A stretch of 64,000 nucleotides of DNA, from the NCBI GenBank assembly GCA_032191485.1, contig JAVDOI010000019.1:8066284-8130283 (forward strand), given 5' to 3'. Under the pieces are notes generated by a model. It was not told where the DNA came from and searched no databases. It saw only the letters and a list, made by a program, of their open reading frames with translations. Both the position numbers and the translations under genes were made by a program. Source of the DNA: Leptoclinus maculatus. Its lineage: Eukaryota; Chordata; Actinopteri; Perciformes; Stichaeidae. Below are positions 12,764 to 24,309 of this stretch, piece after piece (positions within the stretch are counted from its first letter, which is position 1; each line of letters opens with the position of its first letter).

Positions 12764-14080
12764 CATTTGTGTGTTTGTGTGCCTTTTTCTCCAGAATAAA
12801 CATCACTGGCTGTAAAGCTCTGTTAGTACCATTATTCATGCGGTGAATACAAACACACATAAGCACCGACTCTTTCTGTCTCTCTCCCCTGAGGGTCCAT
12901 CATCTATCTACTTTTATCTCCATCCATCACTCACTCACTCCTTTCATCTCATTCTGCCTCTTGAGCCTTTTCTTCCCTCTCTCTCTTTTTTCTCTGGTTA
13001 TTTTTGTGGTGTTTCAGCTTTATTTGACACTAGACAGTGGAGAGTGAAAGCAGGAGCGCTCGGTTTGCTGGGGGGGGGGGGGGGGGACAACATGAACAAC
13101 ATGAGCTGGACCGGAACCTACAGTAAACAAAAAGTTCATGCCCCCTCCTGACCTCTCCTTTCTTGTTTTCTGCTGTCTTTTACTTTGTTTACACTTTGTA
13201 TTCTACGGCTTCTTTGTGCAAATTCACAGTTTGCACAATTTAATTTTCGATTTGAAGCAATGTAAATTGTCTTTTTTTGTGTGAAATGCTGCCTCTCAGC
13301 AGATAGTCATGTTGTGATCATGCATATTGTCGATTAATGTAATATTATTCTATCATTCTACACATTAGTCTTTGTGAATATTTGTCCACTGAATGCTTCT
13401 GTGTGCTTCTACTCAGCATCCACAACGCAGTGATATCAGTTTTCCAGAGGAAGGATCTGGGGGAAAATGAACTCTACACTCTGAACGAAGGTGTCCGGTA
13501 AGCTCTCTGTCTCTTTGTGTTTTATTCTGACTTCTCTCGCTGACTTTCACACAAGCTCTGCGAATGTTTAGCTTGAGCTGGTTTGTATTTCAGGAAGAAA
13601 TTTGACTAAATTGTAGTGTTATACTCTGTAATTTCCCACCTTCCTTTGCTCCCATATACACAAAATGGCAGCTTCAGCGTGCTAAATTTAGTCTTTAATG
13701 ACACATTAACACATGGCCAGTAACTGTTTTTGTTGTTGCGTCTCTCTCAGCTACTCCTTCTCTCTCCACTGACTCAAGCCGTTGTAATGAACTTGAACAA
13801 CATGAAAGCTTCACATCACGTTGTAGAAACCCGGCAGTAGCCATGACGAAGATTAGATAAAGATTAAAGGTCAAGTGTTCTCTTCCTGTAATAACAGCAA
13901 GTGAGCCGTCACACTAATCTCTACCTGTGTTCTCTCCGGTTTATCAGTGGAAAATCCTGTTTTCAGTGTGATCTCAACGTCTTTTCTCATTTCCTGAGTC
14001 TGCTGCTGTTTAAACACTGCAGCTTTCCAGTTCACTAGAACTAATTATTTATGGTTCACGTTAAAGAAGTATCACTGATG

Positions 14081-14134
<54 letters not shown>

Positions 14135-14627
14135 TGTGTCTGTGTCCGCTTACAGTATACACAGGCACTCATTTGCACTTTTTTTTTTTATACAGGCAGC
14201 TGTTGAAGACGGAGCTGGGCTCCTTCTTCACTGAGTACCTCCAGAACCAGCTGCTCACTAAAGGAATGGTGATACTGAGAGACAAGATCCACTTCTACGA
14301 AGGTAAGCAGAACTCTGCATGATATAAGCGACGCCAAAACTACCAAGAACCTTTTAGTTTGCTGGTGCCTTCTGGCTTTGGTGAAGAATGTTCACAGAGC
14401 CAGTGAGTCACTGCAGATAAACTGAATGGAGACATGATTTAGAGTTTTTACCTCAATGTAAAGAAAACCCCCATCAGAAGTCCACCAGGGGAATATAATG
14501 ATTGACTGAAATGTCCGACACCAGGTTGACCCTTGAACTATTTGTTTGAACTGTTAGAACATGGCTTTGTCTCTGCACCATCACTCTGTGTGATGGATCT
14601 TTCTCTGCAGTACCCACTTGTATGTAC

Positions 14628-14680
<53 letters not shown>

Positions 14681-15432
14681 CAGAGTGAGAACAAGCCATT
14701 GAGGAGGTGAGAAAAAGACACTGAAATCAATTTGTTCTCTTTGTTGTGGCAAATGTGTGACCTTTATTTGAAGCACCTTTGACACACACACACACACACA
14801 CACACGCACTGACTCGATTTTCAGTGCTGTCGTCACAGCAACCAGATAGGAAGTGATGAAATACGTCGCACGACACATAACATCCAGTCAGGGAGGAATT
14901 TAAGATGAGCCAGAAACCACTGCGGTACATGCAATGACTCACAGACCCATTGTTCTGGCTCACTCAATAGTAGTGTGTGTGTGTGTGTGTGTCTGTGTGC
15001 GGGCGCATGCACGCACATGCATGCACAGACCTATGCTGCAAATTGTGAAGCCTCGAGAATATCTGGTCATTCTCAGAAATAGAAGCATCATCATGCTCTG
15101 TCATGGCTCTGTCATGTCCATCATTACAGACATGTACAAGTTGCATGGAATTAGGAACCTGTACATCCACTGCAATGACAAGTGAAAAAAAACATGAAGT
15201 TCTCAGATAACATGATGCAGAGATCTTTTCCAAAATATCCCAGCGCATTGTCTCTTGTTGACTTGCGTGTGCCAGTCAGACGGTAGTATCTTTGACTTTG
15301 TGGTGATTGGTTGTTTGTCTTCATGCATTGTGTGTTATAGGTCAGAAGTTGCTGGACTCTCTGGCCGACACATGGGACTTCTTCTTCTGTGATGTTCTGT
15401 CCATGCTGCAGGCCATCTTCTATCCTGTACAG

Positions 15433-15483
<51 letters not shown>

Positions 15484-15684
15484 TACTCGCACTCACATGC
15501 TTATATTTCCATTACAAAACTGTGTGTTGACATGTGTCCACAGGGAAAGGAGCCATCAGTGCGTCAGTTGGCTCTCCTCCACTTCAGGAACATCATCGCC
15601 CTCAACCTGAAACTGGACGAGGCTCTGTGTCGACCCCGAGCCAGAGTTCCCCCTTCTATCATACAGATGCTGCTAATACTACAG

Positions 15685-15734
<50 letters not shown>

Positions 15735-18700
15735 TCTCTCTCTCTTTATCTTTTCCTTTCCTTGTCATCCTCTTTGGCTTACAATCTCTCACCCTATATC
15801 CCCACACACACACGGCTCGCACAGACAAACATCCATGGCTGCAGTAGGCTGAGGGGTAAGTGACAACAGATGGAGGATACAGAGAGCAGCTGACTTTTTT
15901 TTTCTTGCAAAGGGATCTCACAGGAAGTAATCTCAGAGGAGATACAGAGTCGTCTTCCCATGACCACTCGGTACCCTCTGCACCCTGCCTGTGTCTGTTT
16001 GTGTGAACTAACCATGTTTACACTGTCCTTTTAAGATCCTTTTGTTCTCACAAAAACAGGAAAATCAGCAAGTCAATCGTCAAAATAATCATTTAGGATT
16101 TTGACCTCATTATCAAAAACTTTACAGGAGTAAATGGTCGAAGTATTATGTGAATTTCTATCTTGTTTTACTAGATGAGAGGGCAGACATTCATGTGTCC
16201 CCTGTGGATAGCTTTGTAAACATTTAAAGACAAACTATCGTGTGTAACAGAAGGCGACTGATGTCACCCCAAAGTAAGAAGCCAATTTTTTTAAATGGCC
16301 TCACCAGGTTTTATATGATTTAGTGGTCATCCATTGTGACTTGTAGCTGCATACAGTTAATAAGCCATTACGTTCAATTCCCGTGGGAACAGGAAGAGAG
16401 TAGTTATCTTGTTAACTTATTATTTAACTGCGACGTTGCTGTACTCGTCATACAGACAACACATAAAGCATTTTCAAGTTGCCGCTGCTTGTTTCACATG
16501 ATTCACACCAGTCTTATTCATCTGCTGTCATTGTCAATCACGTCCATATTTTGTCACTGTCGGATGCATTCATAATTTTACCTTTTCTCCTCATCAAGGC
16601 GGTGTAAGACAGAGGAAGGTATAGAGAGTAAAAGGAACACAAGAATAGACAACTGGACATGTTTATTTTCCTGTTTTATCTGCTGTGTACAGATGCTGCA
16701 GAGTCATTTTAAATGGTCTCTTTGTGTTTGCCCACAATGAATATCAAACCAACAGGTAGAGTTGAGGATATATAAAGCAGGGCAGCTAAGACAAGAGGGT
16801 TGGGGGGGTAAGAGAGATACAACTCAGCACTGAATGTTTGCGACTTCTTGTTTCATCTGTTAGTAATTTCCCTTCCGTTCTGTGACGCCAATTCGCCGAA
16901 GTCTGGTCTGTTGATGTGGTTTGTCTCTGTGCTGTGGTTTAGATGCACATGCTCAACGATTCAGAGAACTGAAACAATGATTGATCTCTCTATTGTGATT
17001 TGAAGACTCTGGGGTAAGGTCTCTGGGCCCACATGTATCACACCCCTCAGCGTGAAAATTTGGTCTCAAGTTTAGTAAAATTTGTGGAGTCGACTCCAAA
17101 TATTATGGAAACCAAGAGCCTGAACCTTTCAAACAGAAAAGTTGTCCTTTGTTTTTCTTCATGGCTCTTGAGTTTGTAAAGCAGCATCATACTGATCCCC
17201 ATTGATTATGAGGGTCATTTGTTTGCCACTGATTTACTTAAAAGCAAGCTGATGCTAAGTGCACAGTGGGGTTTGTGCCTTGCAGCAAAGCTGTAATGCG
17301 CGTGTTTCCTGGTGACGGTGAAGAAACAATTTGGGCCCCACACGAAGACCCATCTGAAATAAACAGGGCGATGAGGGCTCAACACACGCAGAGTGGATGC
17401 ATGCAAAGTTGTCCCGTCATGGGGAGAAACATGGCTTTCATGGCTTTTAAAGTTTCTGTTACCACCTGTCAACAAGCAGCAATTACTGGCTAACGCAAAC
17501 TAGTGTGTGTGTGTGTGTGTGTGTGTGTCTGATGCAGGGAGTCCATGAATCTAAAGGTGTAACAGACGACTACCTTCGTCTGGAGGCTCTCATCCAGAAG
17601 GTGGTCTCTCCGTACCTCGGCACTCATGGGTTATACTCCAGAGATGGATCTTCCAATTTGCACTGCTCCTCTTGCGTTTTAGGTATGTACATGTGTAAAT
17701 GTGTTTACAGATGACGAACCATGGAAGTGCTTTTAAAAGTTACAAGCGCCATGTTCACCTATGTGTTCGTGTGTTCTCCTGCACTTGCACTCTGTGGTGT
17801 TTTTTGTGTGTTTTCAATTATATAGTAATCAAATTTATAAAGCAGTCTTTCTTTACTTTCTCACTCCTTCTCTCTCTCCAGAAAAGCGTTTGCAGCGCTC
17901 CTGGCCCTCCAAACCAGGAAACTCCCCCATGGCCAAGAACCCAGTGGTTCGCTCTAAGAGCTACAACATTCCCATGCTGACCCCTGTGGGGGAGTATGAT
18001 ACCGACTCTTCCGCAGGAGGTGGCACAGGTATCAGACGGCACTCCGTCTCTGAGATGACGTCCTGCTTGGAGGAGAGCAGCTCTTTGGCTGAATCCACAA
18101 CAACTGCCACCAGCAACACCAGCACATCCAGCCTCGCCAACCACTCTCCAGCTTCCACGGCCTCCGCTGCACTTTCAGGTACGGCTGCCCCGGTAATAAA
18201 CGACCTAACAAATCATTGGCATCAGCAGATTTCAAGATGGCAAGATGCTATTATTGCTGGAGTGATAAATGTTGTGTTTTGGTGCTGAATCTCAGACCTT
18301 TAAAATGTAACTTTTTAAGACTGTACAACATTGCACAACCCCATATTTTTAGTCTTAAAATGTCAGTGTGAAAGTAGTCACATTTCAACGTATTAAATTC
18401 TGGCCCAAAATGGTTCTTGGTTTATTTTAGTATCAAGCTACTGCACTCTCCACAGTAAAGACCAAAAGCAGGCCGCTGATCGATAAGAGACCCCGAGAGT
18501 TGTGATGACATTTAACACACTGATCCTCATTTTGCTTAACTCTAAAACCTCTGTTGGTCTCCGTTTAGGTCCCCACCCTCTCCAGCCACAGAATCACTCC
18601 CCCTGCATCCTCCCAGAGCCTTCCCCAGGCGAGGACACACACTGCGCTGACTCGCTGGTGTCAGACTCCCCCGCATCCTCCAGAGCGCTGGCTCAAGACA

Positions 18701-18882
18701 CGAGCTCCGGTCCCAGTCCTTCGTCCAGTCTGGAGATCATGACGGACTCTGAGCCGGAGCACGGCGGCATCTTTCTGGACTTCTCGCGACGTTGCTCTGG
18801 AGGGTCGAACAGACAGCAGAGACAGCAGATACACACTGATGCAGAGACGCTGAGCCGTGACGACATTCACGACACCCAGTGA
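9695..18882 (+). CDS. prr5: Proline-rich protein 5 (Protor-1), mTORC2 subunit
   Basis: PRR5 binds Rictor in mTOR complex 2, the kinase complex that phosphorylates AKT and SGK in the cytoplasm. Nine coding exons: 9695-9720, 12387-12581, 13417-13497, 14196-14302, 15341-15432, 15544-15684, 17538-17682, 17882-18178, 18569-18882. They sum to 1398 nt, giving 465 aa plus stop, against about 388 in human. The N-terminus (GSFRR) resembles PRR5L, but the conserved HbrB region (about residues 70-260; words such as TELGSFFTEYLQNQLLTKG and AIFYPVQGKEPSVRQLALLH) and the tail (KNPVVRSKSYN, IRRHSVSEMTSC, EHGGIFLDFS) match PRR5. RSKSYN and RRHSVS look like basophilic-kinase sites. The ATG has a strong Kozak context (A at -3, G at +4) and an in-frame stop at 9671. 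A 12-residue poly-Gly run (35-46) is unusual. Confidence 0.95.
9730..9770. repeat. (CA)n microsatellite next to prr5 donor
   Basis: About 20 CA units starting at intron position +10. Confidence 0.95.
10234..10290. repeat. (GT)n microsatellite
   Basis: About 28 GT units with one C near the start. It lies 90 bases before a (CA)n tract at 10381-10421, so the two could pair as an inverted repeat in RNA. Confidence 0.95.
10381..10421. repeat. (CA)n microsatellite
   Basis: About 20 CA units. Confidence 0.95.
12387..12581 (+). CDS. prr5: prr5 coding exon 2 with poly-Gly run
   Basis: Completes Arg9 and encodes residues 10-73, ending RGTQQRRAGSNATWN as in PRR5. Residues 35-46 are twelve glycines from a (GGA)n tract. 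The acceptor is TTTCAAG (AAG rather than CAG), chosen because it alone keeps phase with exon 1 and aligns with the PRR5 N-terminus. Confidence 0.85.
12709..12760. repeat. (AC)n microsatellite
   Basis: About 25 AC units in prr5 intron. Confidence 0.95.
13417..13497 (+). CDS. prr5: prr5 coding exon 3
   Basis: Encodes the segment IHNAVISVFQRKDLGENELY and the following LNEGVR, the start of the conserved region. Acceptor CTACTCAG, donor CG|GTAAGC. Confidence 0.95.
13498..14195 (+). other. prr5: prr5 intron with (GT)n tract
   Basis: Ordinary intron. A (GT)n tract at 14082-14132 lies about 60 bases before the acceptor. Confidence 0.9.
14196..14302 (+). CDS. prr5: prr5 coding exon 4
   Basis: Encodes QLLKTELGSFFTEYLQNQLL and the following TKGMVILRDKIHFYE, the most conserved block of the family. 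Acceptor TATACAG, donor AAG|GTAAGC. Confidence 0.97.
14303..15340 (+). other. prr5: prr5 intron
   Basis: Contains (CA)n at 14631-14678 and 14783-14805 and (GT)n at 14972-14991. No exon seen. Confidence 0.9.
15341..15432 (+). CDS. prr5: prr5 coding exon 5
   Basis: Encodes QKLLDSLADTWDFFFCDVLS and the following MLQAIFYPVQ. The donor is CAG|GTACACAC; the (AC)n tract begins within the splice site itself. Confidence 0.97.
15435..15476. repeat. (AC)n tract fused to prr5 exon 5 donor
   Basis: About 21 AC units starting at intron position +3. Confidence 0.95.
15544..15684 (+). CDS. prr5: prr5 coding exon 6
   Basis: Encodes 47 residues beginning GKEPSVRQLALLHFRN and ending PSIIQMLLILQ. The intron before it is only 111 bases. 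Its donor is also CAG|GTACACAC running into (AC)n. Confidence 0.97.
15685..17537 (+). other. prr5: prr5 intron
   Basis: No exon seen. A (GT)n tract at 17502-17528 sits immediately before the acceptor TCTGATGCAG. Confidence 0.9.
15687..15728. repeat. (AC)n tract fused to prr5 exon 6 donor
   Basis: About 21 AC units starting at intron position +3, the same arrangement as the preceding intron. Confidence 0.95.
17538..17682 (+). CDS. prr5: prr5 coding exon 7
   Basis: Encodes GVHESKGVTDDYLRLEALIQ and KVVSPYLGTHGLYSRDGSS, end of the conserved region. Donor TTAG|GTATGT. Confidence 0.97.
17882..18178 (+). CDS. prr5: prr5 coding exon 8
   Basis: Encodes the low-complexity, Ser/Thr-rich tail with KNPVVRSKSYN and IRRHSVSEMTSC, both shared with mammalian PRR5. 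Acceptor CTCTCCAG, donor TCAG|GTACGG. Confidence 0.95.
18569..18882 (+). CDS. prr5: prr5 coding exon 9 (stop)
   Basis: Encodes the Pro/Ser-rich C-terminus with the acidic block LEIMTDSEPEHGGIFLDFS, equivalent to the SDSEGIFIDF segment of mammalian PRR5. Stop TGA at 18880-18882. Confidence 0.95.
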
Positions 18883-20239
18883 CACTTGGTGCTGTTTTAT
18901 GGAGACTCAAGATCATTAGGGATCTGTTTAAACTAAATTATTTTTTTAGAAGATGTGGTCACCCATCCCTAGAAACAAGTCTCACCTCATGCTGACTGGT
19001 AAAAAAATATGAATTTGTTATTTTTAGTGTATGCTCCCAGCTGGAAACATCATCACTGGCTTCTTTGGGAAGAGAAACCTTTTCCCTGTTTTTTCTTTTG
19101 AACGATACAGAGTGATGACAACACATCCCAGGTGCACATGCTGAAGAAATGTTTTATAATTGTCAAATGTCTCTTTTTTTAACACTTTGAATGTAAAAGA
19201 AACTCTCCAACTCTGTTGGTTGAAGCTCAACTTATTTTATTAATGGATGATAAAAATAATAATTTGAATTTGAACTCTGTCTCGCTCTATATTCAAACCT
19301 AAACCTGTATCTCTGGTGTACGGACAGAGATTTGCATTCAAGGGAAGAAGGCACTAGAAATGGTTCCACTGTATTTCAAATCTTCTGCTTTAAGGCCTCA
19401 TCTACATAAGACCAGAGACACATTTCAAACAACCTTGCATTTCAGTTTTCCTTGTTCACACATCTGGGAGCAAATCACATCGGGGCCGCAAACACTCTGA
19501 ATGTATTTCTGAATGAATGCAGCCTTTAAAGATTTCTGATGTGTGTTGTACTGACAAATCATGGAGCCAATTTAATGTTTCTAAATAATGAGATCAACGT
19601 GGTTTAGCAAATACTCAAATGTGCCATATTATTCTATCGCTGATGACTAATGACATCCTCAACCTCCCAACAGCATAACAGCAATATTTAGATTTTATTC
19701 TAGATATTAGGATCTATTAAACATTTTAGAAGAAAACACTAACAACTGCAGTTGCTCTGCATAAAAACATTGTTTAAAAAAAAAAAAAATGTTGATTTAA
19801 ACAGATAATATCAAGCAACATTTTGGTTGAAGTCTATATTTTTCTGAGAAAACTTATCAGACACTGCCATCTTGTGTCATTCTCTTGCACAGTGCAAGGT
19901 GTGCCATGCAGGCGAGGAAGGAGAGGGGAGTCATTAGAGTCACCTGTGCGTGGGGAGGCAGCACAAACAAACGCAGCATGGAGGAGAACAGAAAGGAGGA
20001 GTGAGCGGTTTTTCATGGTTTTCGATTTTTATTGGCTTAAAATTCTTTCAATCAACATCATTACAATCCCTGGTCATTTCCGCTGTGTCACACTGTGACA
20101 TGCGAACATCCGCCAATCAGAAGGCTCTGTAAGGTGAAGCCTGTAAAAATGAAAATCAACGTAACGTTAATTAACACAATGACAACCACAAAGTCACATA
20201 TATTAATATGACAACAAAGCATGACAAATCAATCCAGCA
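18883..20239 (+). other. prr5 3' UTR and downstream DNA
   Basis: No AATAAA was found soon after the stop. Variants GATAAA near 19249 and ATTAAA at 19716 are candidates, so the transcript end is uncertain. From about 19850 the sequence differs in character and may belong to the repeat complex at 20240-22055. Confidence 0.4.
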
Positions 20240-20501
20240 GGCTTTTTCGCCGGCCGGCTTTTTCGCCGGCCGGCTTTTTCGCCGGCCGGCTTTTTCGCCG
20301 GCCGGCTTTTTCGCCGGCCGGCTTTTTCGCCGGCCGGCTTTTTCGCCGGCCGGCTTTTTCGCCGGCCGGCTTTTTCGCCGGCCGGCTTTTTCGCCGGCCG
20401 GCTTTTTCGCCGGCCGGCTTTTTCGCCGGCCGGCTTTTTCGCCGGCCGGCTTTTTCGCCGGCCGGCTTTTTCGCCGGCCGGCTTTTTCGCCGGCCGGCTT
20501 T
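20240..20501. repeat. perfect tandem array, 16 copies of a 16-bp unit
   Basis: The unit GGCTTTTTCGCCGGCC repeats 16 times without a visible change (20240-20495), then a partial unit follows. Each junction makes the palindrome GCCGGCCGGC, and each unit carries three CpG. The unit has no stop codon in several frames of either strand and its length is not a multiple of three, so ORFs through it repeat every 16 residues and are artefacts. Confidence 0.97.
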
Positions 20502-20901
20502 GCTTTTACTTTCCCTTAACAACAAGCCGCGGCTGATCCGTCTCTATAGGAGACCATCTCAAGATTTTATTTTTCACAACCCAAACGTTACACGTACTGC
20601 TCTGCAATGTCTTTCCTCGTCTCAGCCCCCTGTGTCATGGTGTGTGGAAGAGTCAGGAAACTTGGCAGGCTGGCCATTTGATTGGCTGAGCTACAAGCCT
20701 CTGCTGTTAAGTTTCGTTTCACGATATTCTTGAGTCGTTGAGTGTTCAAAAACAAAGCTAGGTCAAAAAATAAATAAACTAAACCAAGCAAAGCCCTACG
20801 AGTGTTATAATTTCTTCCATATCTTTCAATTTGAACTCGTACTACTCCAACTAAGCTCTGCTGGCAAGTTTCACTTTAGTCACGTGCTCGCCCACTGACC
20901 A
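20502..20901. other. unassigned DNA between array and repeat copy 2
   Basis: No gene seen. It may be part of the same element as copy 2, but the left end of copy 1 lies outside the window, so this cannot be tested here. Confidence 0.4.
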
Positions 20902-22055
20902 ATCACAGCACACCCTGGACTTCGCGGCAAAGCAGCACCTGGACGTGTAACGTTGACGGTGGAGTAGGCCGGCTGGTCTGGGGGTAGCGGCTGCTAACAC
21001 TCAAGAATATGCCCAACATGTCAAACTAAAGATCTGATTGGTTGAACACGTCCCCATTCATTTTAAACGGCCGTTTTCAACCTACAAGTAAGCGTGTCTG
21101 TTGAACGTTGTGTGCCTGCGTGTAGTATGTTTGCAGTTAGCATCAAGCTACTTTTGTTTCGCCAGCAACAACAACGCTACTTCCGGTTTGTATTCCTTGA
21201 GAATTTAAAGCCTCTTCCTTGAATTAAATGACAAGAAATGTTGAATTTATCACAAGAACTGCACAGATTATGTTTTTAAGAAATAGTTCCTTCCTTTTAT
21301 CCCCTAGCTTTGTAATACAAAACGACATTTTTTCAGTCAGTCAGCCATACTGCAGAATGTTGACATCAACATGTAACGTTACGACTTCTGGTTGTATTTT
21401 TCAAAATAAAAGACGGGATTTTCCAAACTGACAAGAAAATACATTTGTTTACTTTTGAGTATTCCCATCAGTTCTACTAATTCTGCTGCAAAACATTTTG
21501 GAGGCAGATCTATTTTTTACTATTCAATTTATATGACTTATTTGAATATTATGCTTTATTATGAACGGTGGTGGAAAATTAATATGTATTCCATGTTTAC
21601 TCACGCATTTTTAAGTACCTGTACTTTATTATTTACATTTTGAGGGTTAGGAAAGCCTACAACAATACGTGTATAAGCACGGGTTCTTAAAATGACCTCC
21701 ACCACAGAGAGCTGCAACTGTAAAAAGCTGGTTTACAGTTAAATGGCAATTCATCTCTAAAAAAATATAAATTTATAGTAGTCTATATCTTGCTCATAAA
21801 ACGTCTGAATGCAGGACTTGTAATAGGCTATTTTTACACTGTGGTACTGCTGCTTATAGCTAACTATCTGACCACTTCTTCCACCACTATGAACTACACT
21901 ACCCAGCAGCTTATAGCGTTAAAGCAGTTAGCTCCCACTCAACAAGCTAGCTACAACATCAAATACAGCTTTAAACGATGTACATATGTAATAATGATTA
22001 GATGATATCATCTTGATGGCTTAACACTCACGTGGTCTATCTGGCTGTATAATGT
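20902..22055 (+). repeat. dispersed repeat, copy 2
   Basis: Matches 1-1205 base for base over most of its length, with a few substitutions and two indels (loss of about 62 bases, and 'cccactcaa' versus extra 'gctagcta' near the right end). Ends CTGTATAATGT. The right end contains the perfect palindrome AGATGATATCATCT-like core about 45 bases from the terminus. Confidence 0.9.
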
Positions 22056-22520
22056 GGCTTTTTTATACTACCGCTTGGAGGCGCCAACATTGAAAACTAG
22101 TGTCTTCAATATCATTTATTTTAAAGTTAATTGAATGTTGACGACAGTCATATTCATGATTTTTTCGACATGCTATGATGTTTTCATGACTTTTCTTTGA
22201 CATACAGTACTTACTTTATTCGACATGCTATACTATGACTTTTCAGACATGCTATACTATGACGTTTATAGCTTTGACATACTGTACTATTAATTTTTAA
22301 TGACTTTTTTGACATGCTATTCTATGACGTTATGACTTTTTCAAAATGCTATACTTAATTTAATCGACATGACAAAGATTTTTTTTAATGTTTTTTGCCA
22401 TGCTATACTTGGACTTTATTATGAATCTTTCGACATACTGTAGTATGGCTTTTCCCCTTATTCTAGATAGTTCTGTTGATGTGCTGTACTCTGGCTTTTT
22501 TGACATGTTTAACTGTTGAC
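22056..22520. repeat. decayed tandem repeat, GACATGCTATACTATGAC core
   Basis: At least eight diverged copies of a motif like 'cgacatgctatactatgac' plus T-runs are spaced 25-45 bases apart. AT-rich, non-coding. Confidence 0.8.
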
Positions 22521-23324
22521 AAGAAAGAAACACATTTTAAATGCAAGTTATATTTAATGGGATAATCAGTGAAATGGATCAAGTCTAAGCCACGTTCATT
22601 CAGCATTAAGAATAAAACATAAAAAAATAAGTCACTTTAACAGCGAGTACTAAAATGATTCTACTTTTGCTGTGAAGCAAATACATCCGTTTACTTGCGT
22701 TCTAAGAAGTGAAAATGATCACACTAAAAAGCACTATTTTCAAGACATGAAGGTGAACCCAGCTCAACTTCAGTCTGCATCTGACAGTTCTTTAACAAAG
22801 CTTTCTATTAAAATACAGTGGTTGGGAATTGATTTCACAGGCAAATAGATTTCTTCTTACACTTCTGCATCTCACGTAGTTTTGGGTTGGCCAGCGTACA
22901 TTCAGAAAAACAATACCTTTTGTATTGTGGCATCGGCTAGCACCAATCTAAATAACTTTCAGATTGATTGTTTTCCGTTATATTACAGCTCACAGGAACT
23001 TCAAAGTCCAGCTGCGTGTGACCATGAAGCTGCATCTTTCTCCAGTCCAGTTTCATACTAAAGGTCCACATTGTTCCCTGCACCAGTTACTCCATGTGAG
23101 TTTCATTTATTCTTGACCAGATAGTTTACACCAACCGATAACATTAGCATTTTTGTGCTTTGTTACACAGATACAAAACGTATTTGTGACTTGAATTTCA
23201 TATTAAAATGTTTCTCACGAGGAAAGAATTACAGCATTGTAGAACATTTTAATTCTCTATGTTTTAAAACTTCTGTAGACCATCAAATATGATAAACATT
23301 TCCTGCACTTTGTTACAGAGAGGA
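22521..23324 (-). other. napepld: napepld 3' UTR candidate and spacer
   Basis: No ORF of note. A minus-strand AATAAA (plus-strand tttatt, 23106-23111) lies about 215 bases after the napepld stop and is the likeliest poly(A) signal. Confidence 0.5.
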
Positions 23325-23456
23325 TCAGTCAAAGACGTCTCCTTCCCGTGACGCTAAAAGGCGGGACTCCCCGTGATGTAAAGTGAAAAAGGATTCTTGC
23401 TTCAGTCCTTTCTGTTCCATGGCCTCTCTGAGACGAACCGGTGGCTCCAGGTAGTA
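23325..23456 (-). CDS. napepld: napepld coding exon 9 (stop)
   Basis: Encodes YYLEPPVRLREAMEQKGLKQ through HHGESRLLASREGDVFD-stop region; acceptor CATCAG. 44 codons including TGA. Confidence 0.93.
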   Translation of the reverse strand, partial: YYLEPPVRLREAMEQKGLKQESFFTLHHGESRLLASREGDVFD

Positions 23457-24264
23457 CTGATGAAGAAGGGACGAAATAGTGATTGTTTTTTACTTTGTCA
23501 TCTCCAACTTTCAAAGTGCAGCAGCAAGCCGGAGATTGCATTAAACTGGGTTAGCGAACAATGACACCTTGTTGTTACCAGAATATAGTGACCAACAAAT
23601 GACTGGACTAGAATGGGTATGCTATGATGGGTCAGCTGTTTCTGGAACAAATTGTATTAACATTTCTCATGTAGGACCCTAACATGTTTCAGAGAGGTGT
23701 TGATTTAACTTTGCAGTACTTTCTACAGAGATGTTTCTGTTATTTAGCCTACCCTGGCCTCAGTGTTGTGAATATAAACCTGTCAAACTAACACGGTCCA
23801 GTTCACCAGGACCACATGATTTATTGCAGAACCTAATAAACTGGGTGCTGTTGATTAAGCTAGGAGGACACATTTATCCTCATTGTAGCTGAGTCATCGT
23901 GTCACACTGCCAATCAAATTAAGCAAGAGTTTTGATGCCAGTCGATGTGGGCTACTGTCTTTCAGAGAGAAACCACATTTGATTGCCACGGTGTTTTTGA
24001 AGCAGGTCAAACTATTAATTTAAAACCACAACTAATTAACTGCATATTGTACCTCATAGGCAAGAGCAAAGGTTCCCCAGTGAATGGCCACGGACTGTTT
24101 GGCCTGAAGGTCTTGGTGGATCCGAACAGCCTCTTCTGGATCTACATGCTGCCCCTGCATCATATCCCTGAAAAACAAAGTTCATTTTTGTGTCAGTTTT
24201 AAAGCTATAATCTTTTAAAATGTACTCTAGTTTATCTTTGCCATAGTCTACTTTTATGACTGAC

Positions 24265-24309
<45 letters not shown>

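Noticed and set aside
20208..20733. Overlapping ORFs with a 16-residue repeat on both strands
   Set aside because: They are readings of the 16-bp non-coding tandem array, which lacks stop codons in several frames.
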